NCBI GenBank assembly: GCA_035591015.1
Contig: JAXIUW010206952.1
Span: 80,662-144,661, forward strand
Source: Cephalothrix simula
Lineage: Eukaryota > Nemertea > Palaeonemertea > Archinemertea > Cephalotrichidae
Direction of reading: 5' to 3'
DNA length: 64,000 nucleotides
Shown: in pieces, positions 16,911 to 26,598 of the stretch
Layout of the letters: each line of letters starts with the position of its first letter
Numbering within the stretch: the stretch's first letter is position 1
The notes under the pieces: generated by a model
What the model was told of the DNA's origin: nothing
The model's database searches: none
What the model saw: the letters and a program-made list of their open reading frames with translations, nothing else
Program-made: the position numbers and the translations under genes

Positions 16911-19901
16911 CTAGTTAGTTATAAGCTGTACATATTCTAGCTTGTCACCCATCTCGGTTTGACCTGCGGGTATCGGTATAATAGCGGTGGGTTGAGCGGG
17001 GTTCTCAATATAGCCATCACCGCGATCATTGGTCGAGTCGTCACTTTGCAGGCCAGAGCCTAATTGTCCAAATTTATTACTACCCCAGCACTTAATTTTG
17101 CCATTATCAAGCAAAGCACAGGTGTGCTCAAAGCCACCAGCAACTTTTAATGCTCTACGATTTGTTCCCAAATTAATCGGATTAGCCGTATTGGGTGCTT
17201 TTAGTTCAACCTTTGAGTTTATGCCCAACTGGCCGGCTCTATTGTCTCCCCAGCAGAATAGTTGGGAATCAGTGGCACGGATAGCGCAAGAGAAGTATTC
17301 TCCTAAGCCCATTTCTAACACTTTATTATCGCCACCCACAACAACGGGCTTAAGATTACCATTCATCTCTCCCGGTCCATCTCCAATATTATTTAGATTT
17401 CCGTTGCCCAGCTGCCCATGATTGTTCTGTCCCCAGCACTTCAGCTGGCCTTGTTCAGCAGTAGAACTCATTACGACGCAACTATGATGGATGCCTGATT
17501 GAGTATCAGATACTAATCCGTTCAACTTGATGGCTCCAGTCGGCGGTTCTTTGACTGTTCCACCATAACTTCCATCACCTAATTGTCCGTGGTTATTATT
17601 GCCCCAGCATTTTACACCCCCAGCGATTATAGATAGAGCACACACTCCGTTGTTTAGAGCAGAGGCTTTAGTTACGGTAAATGATGAGTCTGGATTAAGA
17701 GTGCTACTTACTAAGGAAGGACTATTTTTATTACCGGTAATCCTTAAGCCGAGCTGGTTACCAAGGTTGTCGCCCCAGCAATAAAAATCATTAGCCGGAC
17801 TAGCCGTAGCGATAGCGCAACTAAATTGAGTACCCACGGCAACACTAATTACGCCAGTTGGTGAGGTGATAGTGGTTAATGCATTCATTGCAGCAACGGT
17901 ACTAATGTTGTTAGAGTTGCCAGTGCCAAGCTGACCATAATGGTTATTGCCCCAGCAAACAGCCTTATCACCGGTGTCTTCAACTATGGCGCATACATGG
18001 TCTTTGCCCAAACTTAGTGCTCTGAATTTTTTATTGGTATTGAATTGACCTACAACTTTTTGCGGCTTATTACAATTACCGCCGCTAGCTTTGGTGCAGC
18101 CTCTAGGAACGGAATCAATGGCCTCTCCAATGCCTAACTGTCCATTATTATTTTGCCCCCAGCACTGAACTTCGTAATTATCCATCAAAGCGCAGCTGTA
18201 GTAAGTGCCACTGAATACATCAATGGCCTTATTACCGGTTTGTAGATTGACGTTAGCTAAGTAGTTATCCATTTGTTCTGGTTTATTGCCCACTTTATCA
18301 GTTTGGCTATTTAGGCCTAGCTGGCCGTTTAAATTAGAACCCCAGCATTTAATCTGTTCATTTAATAGCAATGAACAGACATGCTTTCCACCAGCACTGA
18401 TTGCAGAGGCTTTACGCAAGGTTCCTAGCTGGGTATAGCTGGATGTAGTTGTTAATAATTCTACACTTTGTCCATCATTCCCTAGCCCCAATTGGCCGAA
18501 ACTATTACCTCCCCAGCATAGTAAATCGCCCGTGTTTAATCTTGCGCAGGTAAAATCATTTCCTAGTGCAAAATCAACTGCCTTTCTGCCGGAGGGCAGA
18601 TTAATTTTGGGCATCTTTGCCCCTCGCTCTTCGTCTTCATCACCAAGGTTCTGGCCGTTATTGCTTACACCTAACTGATGATTAAGATTGTTTCCCCAAC
18701 ACTTAGATATTCCGCTGCTCAGAATGCCGCAAGTATGCTCACCACCAGCATAAATGCCCACAAAAATTTCTTTGGCAGCAAAATTAACGACATCGGCGAC
18801 TACCGGGTTTTCTTGATCGTTAGTATCAGCACCACGAGCTAACTGGCCTTTATCATTAGCTCCCCAGCAGAGGACAATGCCATTGTTCATCATGGCGCAG
18901 GTATGATTATTACCAGCTGTGAGTGCCACTGGGGTGTAGGTATACGTTGTGCCTTGATCATCCTTAGCCTCAAATTTAAGCACTGGCAGGTTGCTACCCA
19001 TCTGATTATTTTGATTGCCTCTATTGCTAGTATCGCCAATTCCTAATTGGCCTCTATCATTAAGTCCCCAACATTTAACAGTGTTGTTGTCAAGCAGGGC
19101 GCAATTATGGTTTGAGCCGCTTACTATTTGCAGAACCTTGCCGCCGTCTAAGTCTATTGTTTGAGGGTTGTCGCTAGGGTCAGCGAGCGGGGCAGTTAAT
19201 TCAGTGGTGTTGCCGGTGCCCAGCTGTCCGTAGGTACTGTCTCCCCAACAGATAGCTTGCTCTGTAGCAGCGACTATACCGCAGGTATGCTTTTCTCCAG
19301 CACTAACTTTGGTGAAGGTAATTGGATTGCCGTTAGAAAGTTTAATTTCAGATTCTGCCGGTGCTGAGAGGCTTATTTTATCACCTGTTCCCAGCTGGCC
19401 ATGGCTGTTGTTGCCCCAGCATTTTAGTTTTTTATCACCAAAAATAGCACAGCTGTGTTGTGTGCCTGTAGCAATAATTCCGCCACAGTCAATATGCACT
19501 ATTTTGGCTTCTTTGGCAATTGCTATAGTAGCTGGGAAACTGCAATATTCGTTACTTGTCGGCAGTTTAGGTGTTACTTTTAATGAATAGTTATCTTCAA
19601 GCATACTCCCAATGGGTACTATGCTGCCATTAGCCTGAGCAGTAGTTACTGTTTTTTCTAGTTTTTCTCCGTTTGGATTGCTGACTAGTGTAAGAGACAA
19701 TGTTAAGGAATCTCCACGCAGACCTGATATTGAAAAAGACAGCGGCGTGTTGCCACTAAAGGGATTGTAAAAGGCTGTTCCGCTGTTACCATCAGATACA
19801 GGAGCCGTGGTACAACCACCTAATGCCCAAGCACTAATCGCCAATAATATAATCCACGACCTTCCGGCCAGTTTGATCTTATTTATAAAAAAATGATGCA
19901 T
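16911..19901 (-). CDS. Lipoprotein with 14 RCC1-type repeats
   Basis: A 996-residue exported protein. Signal: KLAGRSWIILLAISAWALGGC, lipobox LGGC, so lipid-anchored. After a Thr/Ser/Asn-rich stretch and an Ig-like region (LSFSISGLRGDSLTLSLTLV) come 14 copies of the RCC1 blade motif CWGxNxxGQLG, about 58-75 residues apart, each preceded by a matching HxCAL(L/M)xxxxxxC half (for example HTCAMMNNGIVLCWG). Two seven-bladed beta-propellers would account for the number. Each blade has a paired cysteine, a likely disulfide in an oxidising compartment. Bacterial RCC1 proteins of this kind are common in deltaproteobacterial surface proteomes; ligands are unknown. The coding ends with a 20-residue polar tail. 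Confidence 0.9.
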   Translation of the reverse strand: MHHFFINKIKLAGRSWIILLAISAWALGGCTTAPVSDGNSGTAFYNPFSGNTPLSFSISGLRGDSLTLSLTLVSNPNGEKLEKTVTTAQANGSIVPIGSMLEDNYSLKVTPKLPTSNEYCSFPATIAIAKEAKIVHIDCGGIIATGTQHSCAIFGDKKLKCWGNNSHGQLGTGDKISLSAPAESEIKLSNGNPITFTKVSAGEKHTCGIVAATEQAICWGDSTYGQLGTGNTTELTAPLADPSDNPQTIDLDGGKVLQIVSGSNHNCALLDNNTVKCWGLNDRGQLGIGDTSNRGNQNNQMGSNLPVLKFEAKDDQGTTYTYTPVALTAGNNHTCAMMNNGIVLCWGANDKGQLARGADTNDQENPVVADVVNFAAKEIFVGIYAGGEHTCGILSSGISKCWGNNLNHQLGVSNNGQNLGDEDEERGAKMPKINLPSGRKAVDFALGNDFTCARLNTGDLLCWGGNSFGQLGLGNDGQSVELLTTTSSYTQLGTLRKASAISAGGKHVCSLLLNEQIKCWGSNLNGQLGLNSQTDKVGNKPEQMDNYLANVNLQTGNKAIDVFSGTYYSCALMDNYEVQCWGQNNNGQLGIGEAIDSVPRGCTKASGGNCNKPQKVVGQFNTNKKFRALSLGKDHVCAIVEDTGDKAVCWGNNHYGQLGTGNSNNISTVAAMNALTTITSPTGVISVAVGTQFSCAIATASPANDFYCWGDNLGNQLGLRITGNKNSPSLVSSTLNPDSSFTVTKASALNNGVCALSIIAGGVKCWGNNNHGQLGDGSYGGTVKEPPTGAIKLNGLVSDTQSGIHHSCVVMSSTAEQGQLKCWGQNNHGQLGNGNLNNIGDGPGEMNGNLKPVVVGGDNKVLEMGLGEYFSCAIRATDSQLFCWGDNRAGQLGINSKVELKAPNTANPINLGTNRRALKVAGGFEHTCALLDNGKIKCWGSNKFGQLGSGLQSDDSTNDRGDGYIENPAQPTAIIPIPAGQTEMGDKLEYVQLITN

Positions 19902-20323
19902 GTTTCGTTTAGCTCCCCCTCATTAATACACTTAGATATTCCAGCTTAAAATGTAACGTAGCATCAAGCACTTAAGCACCTAAAACCACGGTAAACAAAT
20001 ACTTTATCGGAGGTAAAGACAAAGCCCTTTCATCCCCCATGAAAGCGTCTGCTTTTATAATTTGCAGCTTTTGACTTAGTCATGTATTCTTCCACGACTT
20101 TAGTATTTACATCTGTGTGTCAAGCAATTTATGTTCCAAACATAATCAATTTGACAATATGCCTATAAGGATTGTTTAGAACTAGGCCAAGACTGCTATT
20201 CAAGATTGTTGCCAGAAATGGTCATTGAGTTATTATAGTGGCAATAACTAGAGCCACTATCTGATTTTTACTACAGAAATCACTATTAGAATGTTATTAA
20301 GATGCTATTAAAGTGCTATTAAG
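19902..20323. other. Divergent promoter region with 11-12 bp tandem units
   Basis: 420 bases between the divergent RCC1 and pentapeptide-repeat genes, with no credible gene. Its right end (20288-20321) is built of three units, of 12, 11 and 11 bases (AGAATGTTATTA, AGATGCTATTA, AAGTGCTATTA), and a fourth begins with the start codon of the next gene at 20324. It must hold promoters for both directions, but I cannot define them. Confidence 0.5.
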
Positions 20324-21055
20324 ATGTTGTCACAGCAGCGCAGAATAAAATATTGGAATTTTTTTCTGATCACCAGTTTAGCTACATTAACTGTTCTAGC
20401 TATAATCATGGCTTTACAGGGCTACTTTGCCTTGGCGATGAGCCTGATTATGCTACCTCTAGCCGCCCTTATTTACACTATTGAACAGCACCTAAAGGCG
20501 CCGCTACTTAAGGTAGAACAGCTAGAAGAGCGCCTGACCGAAATAATCAGCTGGAAGGTAGGGAGCAGTCTTGAGCAAAAATCTAGCTACATTATGCAAA
20601 TTAATGCCCTAGGAGCAGCTCCGTCAACCATGAACAAGGCTGAACTAGCAGGAATTAACCTTGATGGTTGTAACTTGAACAAAACCAATTTGCATCAGGC
20701 TAATTTAGTTGGAGCCTCGCTACAAGGAGCCGATTTAAGCGGTGCTGACATGTCTTATGCCGATTTAAGTGGTGCTGATCTTAGTCGTGCCGATTTAAGC
20801 GGTGCCGATTTTCGTCATGCCATTTTAAGCGAGGGATTGCTGGCCAATGCTCGAGTTGATGGTGCTAATTTTAGGCATGCTGAGCTGAGTAATGCCGACA
20901 TTCGTGGTTGTAAGTTTTCAGCAGAGCAGATTTTGCGCGCTCGTTTTTTTAGAGCTAATGAACTTTTTCCACTAATGCATGTTAGCGTTGATGATTGGAT
21001 TAGAGCAAATGTGAATTCTAAGGGACTGTTTATAAATGATATTACGAAAAAATAA
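20324..21055 (+). CDS. Membrane-anchored pentapeptide-repeat protein
   Basis: A 243-residue protein. Two transmembrane helices near the N-terminus (FFLITSLATLTVLAIIMAL and ALAMSLIMLPLAALIYTI) are followed by a helical linker and then about 13 pentapeptide repeats of the A(D/N)LxX type (GANLVGASLQGADLSGADMS and on), which form a right-handed quadrilateral beta-helix. The soluble repeat domain probably faces the cytoplasm. Function in this class is usually unknown; DNA-gyrase mimicry, as in Qnr, is not implied by the short repeat tract. The start ATG lies inside the tandem-unit array described upstream. Confidence 0.8.
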   Translation: MLSQQRRIKYWNFFLITSLATLTVLAIIMALQGYFALAMSLIMLPLAALIYTIEQHLKAPLLKVEQLEERLTEIISWKVGSSLEQKSSYIMQINALGAAPSTMNKAELAGINLDGCNLNKTNLHQANLVGASLQGADLSGADMSYADLSGADLSRADLSGADFRHAILSEGLLANARVDGANFRHAELSNADIRGCKFSAEQILRARFFRANELFPLMHVSVDDWIRANVNSKGLFINDITKK

Positions 21056-21554
21056 ACATCTCTTTGAAAATAATGCTTGCTATAATCTATGAGTAGGGTA
21101 AATTGGTCAGCGGATGAGCAAATGCTCTGATAGTTGCGGATATAACTTGCACTAGTGGCTGGTTATTGATACGCTTCGCTGTGAGTCTCGCTTTGCTGTA
21201 GCAGAGGCTCAAAAGTATAAACAAAAGCAACGCAGTTTGATACCTGCTTGAAGCTAATGTTTGAAGTAGGATAATTATTAGATGATGATTATTAGATAGT
21301 TTGTTCTAGTTAAGCAGGTGTTAATCTGCGATAACTAGCAGTTTTATTCGGAATAATCCGATTTAATTGTGCACCGTAAGGTGCTTGGTATAGGGAAAGT
21401 GGATTGAGTAGTGTGGATATATATCCACACAACATGGATGACAATCTGCGTAAATGCAGATAAATTCCATGAGCTAGTTTTGTAATCATAGTCAGTAAAT
21501 TTTGCTTTAGCCTTGTCAGTTTCCCTCCTTGGGAATTTGATTAGGAAAGCAATA
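21056..21554 (+). promoter_or_regulatory. rRNA leader region with several hairpins
   Basis: About 500 bases before 16S without a gene, presumed to hold the rRNA promoters. Hairpins visible by eye: GCACC/GGTGC at 21371-21384, a perfect 20-base palindrome at 21411-21430, and ATCTGC/GCAGAT at 21451-21468. A TTTTGCTTTAG stretch near 21500 is a weak boxA candidate. I cannot assign -35/-10 boxes. Confidence 0.45.
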
Positions 21555-21918
21555 TCAAACTCAAGAGTTTGATCCTGGCTCAGAACGAACGCTGGCGGTG
21601 TGCCTAATACATGCAAGTCGAACGCGAAAGCCGTCTTCGGATGGTGATTAGCGTGGCGCACGGGTGAGTAACACGTAGATAACCTGCCTTTTAGCCTGGA
21701 ATAACCTCTTGAAAAAGAGGGTAATACCGGATATATTCGGCGACCGATGGTCATTGAATGAAAGGTTTACCACTAAAAGAGGGGTCTGCGCGGCATTAGC
21801 TTGTTGGTGGGGTAAAGGCCTACCAAGGCTACGATGTCTAGCGGGTCTGAGAGGATGATCCGCCACACTGGAACTGAGACACGGTCCAGACTCCTACGGG
21901 AGGCAGCAGTAGGGAATA

Positions 21919-21950
<32 letters not shown>

Positions 21951-22024
21951 ACCGCGTGAGTGAAGAAGGCTCTCGGGTCGTAAAACTCTTTTTTAGGGGA
22001 AGATAATGACGGTACCCTAAGAAT

Positions 22025-22079
<55 letters not shown>

Positions 22080-22303
22080 GTTCGGATTTACTGGGCGTAA
22101 AGGGCGTGTAGGCTGAAGCGTAAGCTAGGAGTGAAATCCCCGAGCTCAACTTGGGAACTGCTTCTAGAACTGCGCTTCTAGAGGAAGTCAGAGGCAGGCG
22201 GAATTCCTGGTGTAGAGGTGAAATTTGTAGATATCAGGAGGAACACCGGCGGCGAAGGCGGCCTGCTGGGGCTTACCTGACGCTGAGGCGCGAAAGCATG
22301 GGT

Positions 22304-22334
<31 letters not shown>

Positions 22335-22433
22335 TGCCGTAAACGATGGGCACTCGATGCACGAGGTGTGATCCCTTGTGTGTCCCAGCTAACGCGGTAA
22401 GTGCTCCGCCTGGGGACTACGGTCGCAAGACTA

Positions 22434-22474
<41 letters not shown>

Positions 22475-22574
22475 GATGTGGTTTAATTCGATACAACGCG
22501 AAGAACCTTACCTGGTCTTAACTTCCTGGTAAACCCTCAGAGATGAGGACTGCTTCTTTGAAGCAACCAGTGAT

Positions 22575-22645
<71 letters not shown>

Positions 22646-22702
22646 ATTTTCAGTTGCCAACAGGTAATGCTGGGAACTCTGGAAAAACAGCCGGTGATAA
22701 AT

Positions 22703-22733
<31 letters not shown>

Positions 22734-22828
22734 ATGGCCCTTACGACCAGGGCTACACACGTCCTACAATGGTGCCTACAAAGAGTCGCTAATCCGCGAG
22801 GACATGCAAATCTCAAAAAAGGCATCCA

Positions 22829-22865
<37 letters not shown>

Positions 22866-22896
22866 CGGAATCGCTAGTAATCGCGCAACAGCTTGG

Positions 22897-22950
<54 letters not shown>

Positions 22951-23014
22951 TGATGTCGGCAGAAGACGTTTCGCTAACCGCAAGGAGGCATACGTCCAAG
23001 CCGCTGTCGATGAC

Positions 23015-23053
<39 letters not shown>

Positions 23054-23072
23054 CTGCTGGATCACCTCCTTT
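21555..23072 (+). rRNA. rrs: 16S ribosomal RNA
   Basis: Starts just before AGAGTTTGATCCTGGCTCAG and ends at the anti-Shine-Dalgarno GGATCACCTCCTT. Universal blocks present: GTGCCAGCAGCCGCGGTAA, GATTAGATACCCTGGTAGTC, AACTCAAAGGAATTGACGGG, TTGTACACACCGCCCGTCA. About 1518 bases. Short helix around 420-480 (E. coli numbering), and the 690-region text reads GAAATTTGTAGATATCAGG rather than AATTCGTAGATAT, small departures from common alphaproteobacterial and deltaproteobacterial forms. Ends are inferred from conserved sequence, not measured. Confidence 0.97.
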
Positions 23073-23266
23073 TTAAGGAAGAAGATGGTTAAGCAGGATG
23101 TTTAGTGTGCTGAAGATACATCGCTTAAGAATACTTAAAAGTAGACTTAAGCATGTATTTATAGTTACATGAGGCATTCAACAAACACCATAGACAATTC
23201 CTGATCACACTAGCTAACTCAATCCACTTTCTTTTTTTCTTTCTATTTCCATGCTGATGGTTAGTT
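23073..23266. other. 16S to tRNA-Ile spacer
   Basis: About 195 bases, no gene. The last 40 bases before the tRNA are a pyrimidine-rich run (CTTTCTTTTTTTCTTTC). Confidence 0.5.
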
Positions 23267-23273
23267 GGGCCTG

Positions 23274-23313
<40 letters not shown>

Positions 23314-23340
23314 CCGGATGTTCGACCCATCCCAGGCCCA
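23267..23340 (+). tRNA. tRNA-Ile (GAT)
   Basis: Acceptor GGGCCTG/CAGGCCC with discriminator A, D arm AGCTCAGTTGGTTAGAGC, anticodon stem CACCC/GGGTG around CTGATAA (GAT), T arm GGATG-TTCGACC-CATCC. CCA is not encoded. Usual position behind 16S. Confidence 0.97.
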
Positions 23341-23609
23341 TAGTAACTTGGTGCTGTTTACAGATATCAAGGTATTGCTTGTTAACACCGTTTGCAGGAT
23401 GACAGAGATGATAAGACGATACTAATGATAGAGACGGTTGGCGAGTTAGCGAACTTTTTAGTGCCTCACGATTTAATTCCTAATTTACTACTTAATATTG
23501 CCTTCTGATTTATCTCGTAATTTTATCTTTTAGTTTATCTCTCAATTCATCTACCATCATCTACCAAGTTATTTACCCTATTTGTTTCCTGATTTACTGC
23601 TTGATTTAT
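23341..23609. other. Gap with AT-rich degenerate repeats
   Basis: About 270 bases without a gene. From about 23465 to 23615 the sequence is a loose series of ATTTAxTxCxTAATTTA-like units, again the short-repeat style seen in other gaps of this window. Confidence 0.4.
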
Positions 23610-23732
23610 TCTCATGTGTGCCAGAGAGTTGCCCAGCGCATGCAGTCAGGCTTTTTAGATATGGGTGCTATAGGCAACATGCTTGGGGTGAACTATCAAC
23701 GCAAAAATCAAAGATTACTGTTGAGTGCCTAG
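23610..23732 (+). pseudogene. Possible C-terminal remnant of a lost gene
   Basis: In frame with the TAG at 23730-23732, the text reads ...VAQRMQSGFLDMGAIGNM then LGVNYQRKNQRLLLSA, protein-like and ending one base before the TSUP start codon, as in an operon. The frame becomes AT-rich repeat upstream, so the 5' part is missing. Parent family not recognised. Confidence 0.35.
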
Positions 23733-24491
23733 ATGGGACTGAGTATTGAGTTAATCATCTTTCTATTTTTAGTGGCTGTTATAGCTGGTTACGTTGATAC
23801 AATTGCCGGCGGTGGCGGGCTAATCAGTATTCCAGCATTAATGTTGGCGGGACTTCTACCGGCTACCGCCATAGCCACTAATAAACTGCAAGGCAGTGTT
23901 GGAACATTGACTGCGTCTAGCTATTTTTTGAGAAAGCGAGCGGTTAAACTTGGTGATCTAAAGTTAGCGATTGTAGCAACATTTATTGGCTCTATCTTAG
24001 GTGGTTGGCTTGTATTGCGAATTGATGCGCAATATCTAATGCGCTTGTTGCCATTTTTGTTGCTGGCTATGGGTCTTTATTATTTATTCTCGCCGAATAT
24101 CAGCAATAAAGATCGGCAGCAAAAAATATCTTTATATACATTTTCATTATTTGTGGCTTTAATTCTTGGCTTTTACGATGGTTTTTTTGGCCCGGGAACC
24201 GGTAGCTTGATGGCACTTTCATTTGTAACGCTATTAGGATACAGCCTGCCCAAAGCTACTGCCAATTCAAAAATACTTAATTTTGTTAGTAATATATCAG
24301 CCTTGATCTATTTTATGCTATTTGGTGATATAAGTTGGTCTATTGGCGTTTTAATGATGGCGGGGCAATACATAGGGGCAACAATCGGCGCAAAAATGGT
24401 CATTGAAAAAGGCGTTGCTCTTATCAGGCCAATGGTGGTTATCATTTGTTTTTTGATGTCACTAAATATTATACTAAAGCTCTACCTATGA
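23733..24491 (+). CDS. TSUP (TauE/SafE, YfcA-like) membrane permease
   Basis: A 252-residue inner-membrane protein with about eight helices. Family marks: AGYVDTIAGGGGLISIPALM near the N-terminus (AG..D...GGGG..), AIATNKLQGSVGTLTASSYF (the conserved TNK.Q...G), and GFYDGFFGPGTGSLMALSF (the second GF.DGFFGPG.G repeat), which is closest to YfcA. TSUP proteins move sulfite, sulfonates or other organic anions; the substrate here is unknown. It lies inside the 16S-23S spacer, in the same direction as the rRNA, right behind tRNA-Ile. Confidence 0.88.
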   Translation: MGLSIELIIFLFLVAVIAGYVDTIAGGGGLISIPALMLAGLLPATAIATNKLQGSVGTLTASSYFLRKRAVKLGDLKLAIVATFIGSILGGWLVLRIDAQYLMRLLPFLLLAMGLYYLFSPNISNKDRQQKISLYTFSLFVALILGFYDGFFGPGTGSLMALSFVTLLGYSLPKATANSKILNFVSNISALIYFMLFGDISWSIGVLMMAGQYIGATIGAKMVIEKGVALIRPMVVIICFLMSLNIILKLYL

Positions 24492-24693
24492 AGGCTGCAT
24501 AACAAAAAATCAGATTAATAATTATCGCCGCTATTGTTGAATAACTCGCTAAGTAGATATTGCCGATTAACATTGCTAGCTAGATATTATGCTGTATAAT
24601 GTCGCTCTATGATGCAATGGCATAAGCATTAATTGGCTATAGCAAGGTCATTAGATAGTTGTAAAGCCGATTTTATTACACGGTTACTAATTG

Positions 24694-25773
24694 ATGAAAC
24701 GTATGGATAATTTTGCCGATAAAATTAAAGCTATTGCTGAAAAAATAAAAGAAGGACTACTAACCCGTAGATTTCTGACTTTCTTTATAATATTGGCCTG
24801 TATTTTTGGATCTTTCGCCTTACTTGATTATTTTCGTGCAATTTTAGACAGTGAGCGGCTTAGTATTACCTTGGGTAGCTTTTCTGTTTCTATTTACAAA
24901 TTGATACGAATTTTGTTTGTAGTTGGGCTGTTGCTATGGGCTGCACGGACGGTTTCTATGTATAGTAGCCTACTTTTAGATAAGCTAGGTTCAGTTTCGG
25001 CAGGCAATAGAATGATTATCAGCAAGGCTATTGAGATCAGCATTTATGTGCTGCTGTTCATACTGGGCGTTGATTTTTTAGGGATTGATTTTAAGTCATT
25101 CGCTATTTTTAGCGGTGCCGTGGGCTTGGGTTTAGGCTTTGGACTACAAAAGATTGCGGCAAACTTTATTAGCGGAGTTATTTTGCTGTTTGAAAACTCA
25201 GTTAAGGTTGGAGATTTAATTCAGGTTGGTAATGCAAAGTTGGGCTATGTGCGTGATGTAGGCTTTAGAAGAACCTTAATAGCGGCTTTTGAAGGGATGG
25301 AGGTTTTGATTCCGAATGAAGAGCTTATTACTAGCCATGTCTCTAACTATACGCACAGTGATAATGCGGCGCGGGTGGATGTTCAGGTTGGAGTAGATTA
25401 CTCATCAGACTTAGATTTGGTTCAAAAAATATTGCTTGAGTCTGCCGCCGAATATGATGTTGGAGATGATGCCCATCCTCCACGATGTTTTTTGCGAGAA
25501 TTTGGTGACAATTCAGTTAACTTCTTGCTAATGTTCTGGATTAAAGATATAAATGCGGGATCTTATGGAGCAAAAAGCGCAGTTATGTTTAAGATCTGGA
25601 ATAGTTTCAAAAAGCATGGTATTGGTATTCCATTTCCGCAACGAGATTTACACATTAAAGGTATTGTGCATAATAGTATAGTACCTGAAGATGTTGAACA
25701 GATAATACAGGCTGATGCCGATAATCAAAAAGAAACCAAACCGACTAGAGGTGTTAAGAAAAAATCTAAGTAG
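24694..25773 (+). CDS. MscS-family mechanosensitive channel
   Basis: A 359-residue membrane protein (ATG at 24694 or 24703; the TTG at 24691 is less likely). Three or four N-terminal helices precede the MscS core: pore-lining TM3 SFAIFSGAVGLGLGFGLQKI, then the beta domain LLFENSVKVGDLIQVGNAKL, GYVRDVGFRRTLI, MEVLIPNEELIT, and the C-terminal vestibule ending GIGIPFPQRDLHIKG. It opens under membrane tension to release solutes during osmotic downshock, a good fit beside the trehalose genes elsewhere in the window. It too lies inside the rRNA spacer; its stop is 21 bases before tRNA-Ala. Confidence 0.92.
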   Translation: MKRMDNFADKIKAIAEKIKEGLLTRRFLTFFIILACIFGSFALLDYFRAILDSERLSITLGSFSVSIYKLIRILFVVGLLLWAARTVSMYSSLLLDKLGSVSAGNRMIISKAIEISIYVLLFILGVDFLGIDFKSFAIFSGAVGLGLGFGLQKIAANFISGVILLFENSVKVGDLIQVGNAKLGYVRDVGFRRTLIAAFEGMEVLIPNEELITSHVSNYTHSDNAARVDVQVGVDYSSDLDLVQKILLESAAEYDVGDDAHPPRCFLREFGDNSVNFLLMFWIKDINAGSYGAKSAVMFKIWNSFKKHGIGIPFPQRDLHIKGIVHNSIVPEDVEQIIQADADNQKETKPTRGVKKKSK

Positions 25774-25794
25774 AAGCATCTTGGCCAATCACTA

Positions 25795-25863
25795 GGGGAA
25801 TTAGCTCAATTGGTAGAGCGCCTGCCTTGCACGCAGGAGGTTACCGGTTCGATTCCGGTATTC

Positions 25864-25867
<4 letters not shown>
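25795..25867 (+). tRNA. tRNA-Ala (TGC)
   Basis: Acceptor GGGGAAT/ATTCTCC (one G-T pair), D arm AGCTCAATTGGTAGAGC, anticodon stem CCTGC/GCAGG around CTTGCAC (TGC), T arm ACCGG-TTCGATT-CCGGT, discriminator A, no encoded CCA. Normally this tRNA follows tRNA-Ile directly; here 2.45 kb lie between. Confidence 0.97.

Positions 25868-25894
<27 letters not shown>
25868..25894. repeat. (CT)13 dinucleotide run
   Basis: Thirteen CT units start at the base after the discriminator of tRNA-Ala. Simple repeats this long are rare in bacteria and tend to vary in length by slippage. Confidence 0.9.
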
Positions 25895-26598
25895 GATTAA
25901 CCGTTATCAGTCAAACTGAGGGCCACTTGAACGCCTTTACAATTAATCATTAAAACTCTTTTATCTATAAAGGATTACGCCAGTTAGCTGAAGTTGTTTG
26001 AGGCTGCGTTTAAGGTTTGGTTTATGATATGTTTGGCCTGATACTGTGATATTTTCTGGTTAGTCGGACACCTGATTATTTAGCAGAAAAGCAAACAATC
26101 AATCCGCATAATGAACTGGATTGGATCGTTGTAGGCGCAACGGCTTTAGCTAACAATAAGAAAAACTATTGCCAAATATCTGCCTAGCGTATTCAGCACC
26201 AGAAAAGCATTGCTCGCTCTCTAAAGAGGATGGTTAAGGCATGACTGAGGCAGAATACTTTAGCACTCATCCCAAGTTAGAGCTTGAAGAATTTGATGAG
26301 TAGATAGGTGTTGTAAATATAGAAATCCTGAGACAATGCAATCAGGTGCTATGTAAAGAGATTAGCAGGCAGTTTGTTCGTTACTCGCGCACAAACTTTG
26401 ATGTAAAAATACTCTTGCGCTACACAAATGGTTATCAATAGTCATCAATTGTAGGCCACGACTATCAAGTATTTGGATGGTCTTTCTGAAAGGTTCTTTG
26501 AGAGAAAAACCAAAGACAGGCTCAACCCAACTCAAGCATCCATGGCAGGTTTGGTTAACTATGACTAAACAGTTGTAGAGCGAAGCTCGGTCAAGTTA
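25895..26598. pseudogene. Decayed coding region, parent unknown
   Basis: About 700 bases with no intact gene but with protein-like scraps in several frames: RTPDYLAEKQTINPHNELDW then IVVGATALANN near 26070-26187, MTEAEYFSTHPKLELEEFDE at 26240-26302, and NIEILRQCNQVLCKEISRQF near 26320-26380, each ending at a stop. This pattern suggests one or more decayed genes inserted between tRNA-Ala and the barrel genes. Confidence 0.35.

Noticed and set aside
21344-23065. Several open frames of 60-136 codons on both strands of 16S
   Set aside because: They lie wholly within the rRNA gene and its leader and have no family features.
25895-26598. Insertion sequence behind tRNA-Ala
   Set aside because: No transposase motif, inverted ends or target duplication seen; kept only as decayed coding DNA.
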